A stretch of 8,751 nt of DNA from Spirochaetota bacterium. Lineage in GTDB: Bacteria; Spirochaetota; Spirochaetia; Treponematales; Breznakiellaceae. A program made the position numbers and the translations under genes. Positions within the stretch are counted from its first letter, which is position 1. Every line of letters starts with the position of its first letter. The DNA lies in contig JAEWSV010000113.1 of assembly GCA_023398155.1 (NCBI GenBank), positions 1 through 8,751 of the forward strand, read 5' to 3'. The notes under the pieces were generated by a model that saw nothing but the letters and a program-made list of their open reading frames with translations, did no database searches and was not told the DNA's origin. Of this stretch, positions 6,856 to 8,751 are shown in pieces.

Positions 6856-7744
6856 CCGCTCCGTATCCGCCGCTTCCGGCGCCGCCGCTTGGCCGTCCGC
6901 GGCCGCCGCTTCGCCGTCCGCGGCCGCCGCGCCGGAAGCGACTTGCCCTTCCTGCAAGGCCGTCCACGACGCCGCGGCGATCGCCTCGAGCCTCGGGACC
7001 TGTCCGTCCTGCGGCCACCACTACCGCATGGAACCGGCCGACCGCATCGCTTACCTCGCCGACCAGATGAGCTTCGTGGAGTTCTCCGCGAACCTCAGAT
7101 CGCTCAACCCCATCGACCTGGCGGGCTACGAGGAGAAGCTTTCGGAAGCCGAGGTCAAGGCCCGCATGAAGGAAGCCGTCATCACGGGGACCTGCACCAT
7201 AAAGGGCAAGAGCGCGATCCTCGGCGTCATGTCCTTCAACTTCATGGGCGGCTCCATGGGCTCCGTCGTCGGGGAGAAGGTGAGCCGGGCTTTGCTGAAG
7301 GGCGCCAAGGAAAAGCTTCCCGTCATCCTCTACGCCACCTCGGGCGGCGCGCGCATGCAGGAAGGCATCTTCTCGCTTCTGCAGATGGCCAAAACCTCGA
7401 GCGCCGCGGCGGAACTGGACAAGGCGGGAGTCCCCTTCTTCGTCGTACTCTGCGATCCGACCACGGGCGGCGTGACCGCCTCCTTCGCCATGCTCGCCGA
7501 CGTGACGCTCGCGGAGCCCGGGGCCCTCATCGGCTTCGCGGGGCCCCGCGTCATCGAGGGAACCATCCGCCAGAAGTTGCCCGAAGGCTTCCAGCGCGCC
7601 GAATTCCAACTCGAGAAGGGTTTCGTGGACCTCATCGTGCCGCGGTCCCAGCAGAGGGACACCCTCGCCAAGCTCATCGACCTGCACATACCGGGATGCT
7701 GCTGCGCCCCGGAAGAGGAAGAGGAAATCCGCGATGAAGACTAA
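6845..7744 (+). CDS. accD: Acetyl-CoA carboxylase carboxyltransferase, beta subunit
   Basis: AccD and AccA together form the transferase that moves the carboxyl group from biotin to acetyl-CoA. The 299-residue product has the family's zinc ribbon, Cys34, Cys37, Cys53 and Cys56 (CPSC-x15-CPSC), followed by the crotonase-fold domain: FMGGSMGSVVGEK (133-145), YATSGGARMQEG (163-174), CDPTTGGVTASFA (203-215) and IGFAGPRVIEGTIRQKLPEGFQ (229-250, central part). Two parts are unusual. Residues 1-30 are an Ala/Ser/Pro tail built partly from a tandem repeat. The C-terminus ends in three adjacent Cys (285-287) and an acidic run. The ATG at 6845 is supported by AAGGAGGT six bases upstream (6832-6839) and no other Met precedes the zinc ribbon. 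It overlaps accC and accA by 11 nt each. Unlike its neighbours, the first codons are GC-rich. Confidence 0.95.
   Translation: MSADRSVSAASGAAAWPSAAAASPSAAAAPEATCPSCKAVHDAAAIASSLGTCPSCGHHYRMEPADRIAYLADQMSFVEFSANLRSLNPIDLAGYEEKLSEAEVKARMKEAVITGTCTIKGKSAILGVMSFNFMGGSMGSVVGEKVSRALLKGAKEKLPVILYATSGGARMQEGIFSLLQMAKTSSAAAELDKAGVPFFVVLCDPTTGGVTASFAMLADVTLAEPGALIGFAGPRVIEGTIRQKLPEGFQRAEFQLEKGFVDLIVPRSQQRDTLAKLIDLHIPGCCCAPEEEEEIRDED
6881..6931 (+). repeat. Tandem 21-bp repeat coding the AccD N-terminal tail
   Basis: Two 21-bp units (6881-6901 and 6902-6922) differ at a single base, and a partial third unit of about 9 bp follows (6923-6931). Each unit starts gccgccgct and ends ccgtccgcg. Because 21 is a multiple of three, the repeats are in frame and encode AAAWPSA, AAASPSA and AAAP. 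They form the low-complexity segment before the zinc ribbon. Confidence 0.9.
7715..7726 (+). promoter_or_regulatory. Duplicated GAGGAA acting as the accA ribosome binding site
   Basis: Two adjacent copies of GAGGAA end 7 nt before the accA ATG at 7734. The same bases encode part of the Glu run at the AccD C-terminus, so this stretch is both protein and initiation signal. Confidence 0.65.
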
Positions 7745-8660
7745 CGACATCAACGCTAAGCTCGAAGAGCTCAAGAAGCTCGCCGCGGCCTCGGGGCTGG
7801 ACGTCTCGGAGGAGATCGCGCGGATCCAGGAGAAGGCCAAGGCCGGCTCCCGCGCCGAGGCCACCTGGCGGCGCGTGGAGCTCGCCCGCCATCCGGAGCG
7901 GCCTTACGCCCTCGACTACATAGAGCGGATCTTCGACGACTTCATCGAGCTGCACGGCGACCGGTACTTCGGCGACGACGCGGCCATCGTAGGCGGCGTC
8001 GCCTTCCTGGCCGGCAGGCCGGTGACCATCATCGCCAACCAGAAGGGGCGGACCCTCAAGGAGAACGTCAGGCGCAACCACGGCATGGCCAACCCCGAAG
8101 GTTACCGCAAGGCCCTCAGGCTCGCCAAACAGGCCGAGAAGTTCAAGCGCCCCATCATCACCTTCGTGGACACCTCGGGCGCGTATCCGGGCCTCGGCGC
8201 GGAGGAGCGCGGCATCGGCGAGGCCATCGCCCGCAACCTCCGGGACTTCAGCCAGCTCAAGACCCCCATCGTCAGCGTCATCATCGGCGAAGGCGGCTCT
8301 GGCGGCGCGCTCGGCATCTGCGTGGGCGACAAGATCTATATAATGGAGAACGCAGTCTACTCGGTCATCAGCCCCGAGGGCTGCGCCTCCATCCTCCTCC
8401 ACGACGCGAGCAAGGCCAAGGACGCGGCGGCCATGCTCCGCATCACGAGCGACGATCTCCTGGAATTCAAGGTCGTGAACGGCGTGATCGACGAGCCGGC
8501 GGGCGGCGCGCACACCGACGTGGACGCCGCGGCCGCGGCCATCAAGGAAGTCCTCCTCCGCGAGATGGAGGATCTCTGCGAGCGCAACGTAGCGTCCCTG
8601 GTCCGCTACCGCAACCAGAAGATCCGCAAGATCGGCCACTGGAACGAGGCGGAGGCTTAA
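7734..8660 (+). CDS. accA: Acetyl-CoA carboxylase carboxyltransferase, alpha subunit
   Basis: AccA is the partner of AccD in the alpha2-beta2 carboxyltransferase. The 308-residue product (E. coli 319) has an N-terminal helical segment (about 1-55) and then the crotonase-fold domain. The latter includes IERIFDDFIELHGDRYFGDD (63-82), NQKGR (102-106), PEGYRKALRL (121-130), DTSGAYPGLGAEERG (146-160), GEGGSGGALGI (185-195) and YSVISPEGCASIL (209-221). The conserved DTPGAY of E. coli is DTSGAY here and the HQKGR is NQKGR; as I recall, Clostridia show similar variants. The start ATG at 7734 lies inside the end of accD (overlap ATGAAGACTAA), with purine-rich GAGGAA copies as the Shine-Dalgarno. It ends in TAA at 8658-8660 and nothing recognisable follows in the remaining 91 nt. 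It appears to be the last gene of the operon, but the window ends too soon to be certain. Confidence 0.96.
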   Translation: MKTNDINAKLEELKKLAAASGLDVSEEIARIQEKAKAGSRAEATWRRVELARHPERPYALDYIERIFDDFIELHGDRYFGDDAAIVGGVAFLAGRPVTIIANQKGRTLKENVRRNHGMANPEGYRKALRLAKQAEKFKRPIITFVDTSGAYPGLGAEERGIGEAIARNLRDFSQLKTPIVSVIIGEGGSGGALGICVGDKIYIMENAVYSVISPEGCASILLHDASKAKDAAAMLRITSDDLLEFKVVNGVIDEPAGGAHTDVDAAAAAIKEVLLREMEDLCERNVASLVRYRNQKIRKIGHWNEAEA

Positions 8661-8675
8661 GCCCGCCCACCGGGC
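8661..8675 (+). terminator. Small GC hairpin just after accA, doubtful terminator
   Basis: GCCCG (8661-8665) and CGGGC (8671-8675) can pair as a 5-bp stem with a 5-nt loop, directly after the accA stop. A competing 6-bp stem can form from GGCCGG (8673-8678) and CCGGCC (8688-8693). No T-run follows either, so a standard intrinsic terminator is not supported; the hairpin could still help to stop transcription or protect the 3' end. Confidence 0.25.
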
Positions 8676-8751
8676 CGGTCTCCGCTGCCGGCCGCCGCCG
8701 TCGCGACCGGCCGCTGCCGGCGGCCGTCGCTGCCGACGGTCGCGGTCGGCC
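8676..8751. repeat. Very GC-rich tract with short direct and inverted repeats
   Basis: By hand count the 91 bases after accA contain only 12 A or T. CGCTGCCG occurs three times (8683-8690, 8712-8719, 8728-8735). Inverted pairs include CGGCCGCCG (8689-8697) with CGGCGGCCG (8718-8726), and GCCGAC (8732-8737) with GTCGGC (8745-8750). GTCGCGAC at 8700-8707 is a palindrome. No gene is recognised here and the tract is cut by the window end. Confidence 0.6.

Larger units (their letters stand above)
1..8660 (+). other. Fatty acid synthesis and acetyl-CoA carboxylase operon
   Basis: Ten genes lie on one strand with gaps of at most 35 nt and four overlaps, which strongly suggests a single transcript. 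The order is fabH, fabD, fabG, fabF, fabZ, fabV, accB, accC, accD, accA. I see no promoter-like pair, operator or terminator between the genes. The upstream boundary, any regulator (such as a FapR- or FabT-type gene) and acpP are outside the window. Confidence 0.9.

Noticed and set aside
6261..7070. 269-codon plus-strand frame spanning the end of accC and the start of accD
   Set aside because: It overlaps two certain genes in a different frame and has shadow-like Arg/Pro-rich composition, with no ribosome binding site.
8339..8344. TATAAT inside accA, resembling a promoter -10 element
   Set aside because: No -35 element lies at a suitable distance, and the bases encode conserved-looking Ile-Tyr-Ile-Met residues of AccA.
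1..8751. CRISPR array, tRNA, rRNA, insertion sequence, phage or defence genes
   Set aside because: None is visible. Coding is continuous to 8660, and the only repeats are the short tandem in accD and the GC-rich tail.

Overview
The window is one strand of a compact bacterial lipid-synthesis operon. Every gene found runs left to right, and almost no bases lie between genes. In order it holds the 3' end of fabH, then complete fabD, fabG, fabF, fabZ and fabV, then accB, accC, accD and accA. The fab genes encode the type II fatty acid synthesis (FAS II) cycle. The acc genes encode all four subunits of acetyl-CoA carboxylase. The last 91 bases hold no recognisable gene and are a very GC-rich, self-complementary tract cut by the window end.

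Layout: fabH (partial) 1-354; fabD 348-1325; fabG 1343-2077; fabF 2088-3359; fabZ 3356-3778; fabV 3814-5064; accB 5073-5513; accC 5524-6855 (GTG start); accD 6845-7744; accA 7734-8660. Four junctions overlap (7, 4, 11 and 11 nt). The largest gap is 35 nt, before fabV. Nearly every gene has a clear AGGAG-type Shine-Dalgarno sequence. No promoter or regulator gene is visible, so the operon must begin upstream of the window.

How the genes work together: AccB, AccC, AccD and AccA carboxylate acetyl-CoA to malonyl-CoA. FabD moves the malonyl group to acyl carrier protein. FabH starts chains and FabF extends them. FabG reduces the keto group, FabZ dehydrates, and FabV (a TER-type NAD(P)H enoyl reductase) finishes each cycle. 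The only essential FAS II component missing is acyl carrier protein (acpP), which must lie elsewhere, possibly just upstream.

Organism: a high-GC bacterium with strong C/G third-position bias. FabV is closely similar over its length to the Treponema denticola trans-2-enoyl-CoA reductase as I recall that sequence. The gene order and several protein details (AccA, AccC, FabD) resemble the Firmicutes/Clostridia fab-acc cluster. A GC-rich spirochaete, or a relative with a Clostridia-like fab-acc operon, is my best guess, but the window has no rRNA or other taxonomic marker. I see no undescribed system here. The points worth checking are the operon's composition, odd AccD termini, a shortened loop in AccC, a codon-usage quirk and the terminal GC-rich tract.
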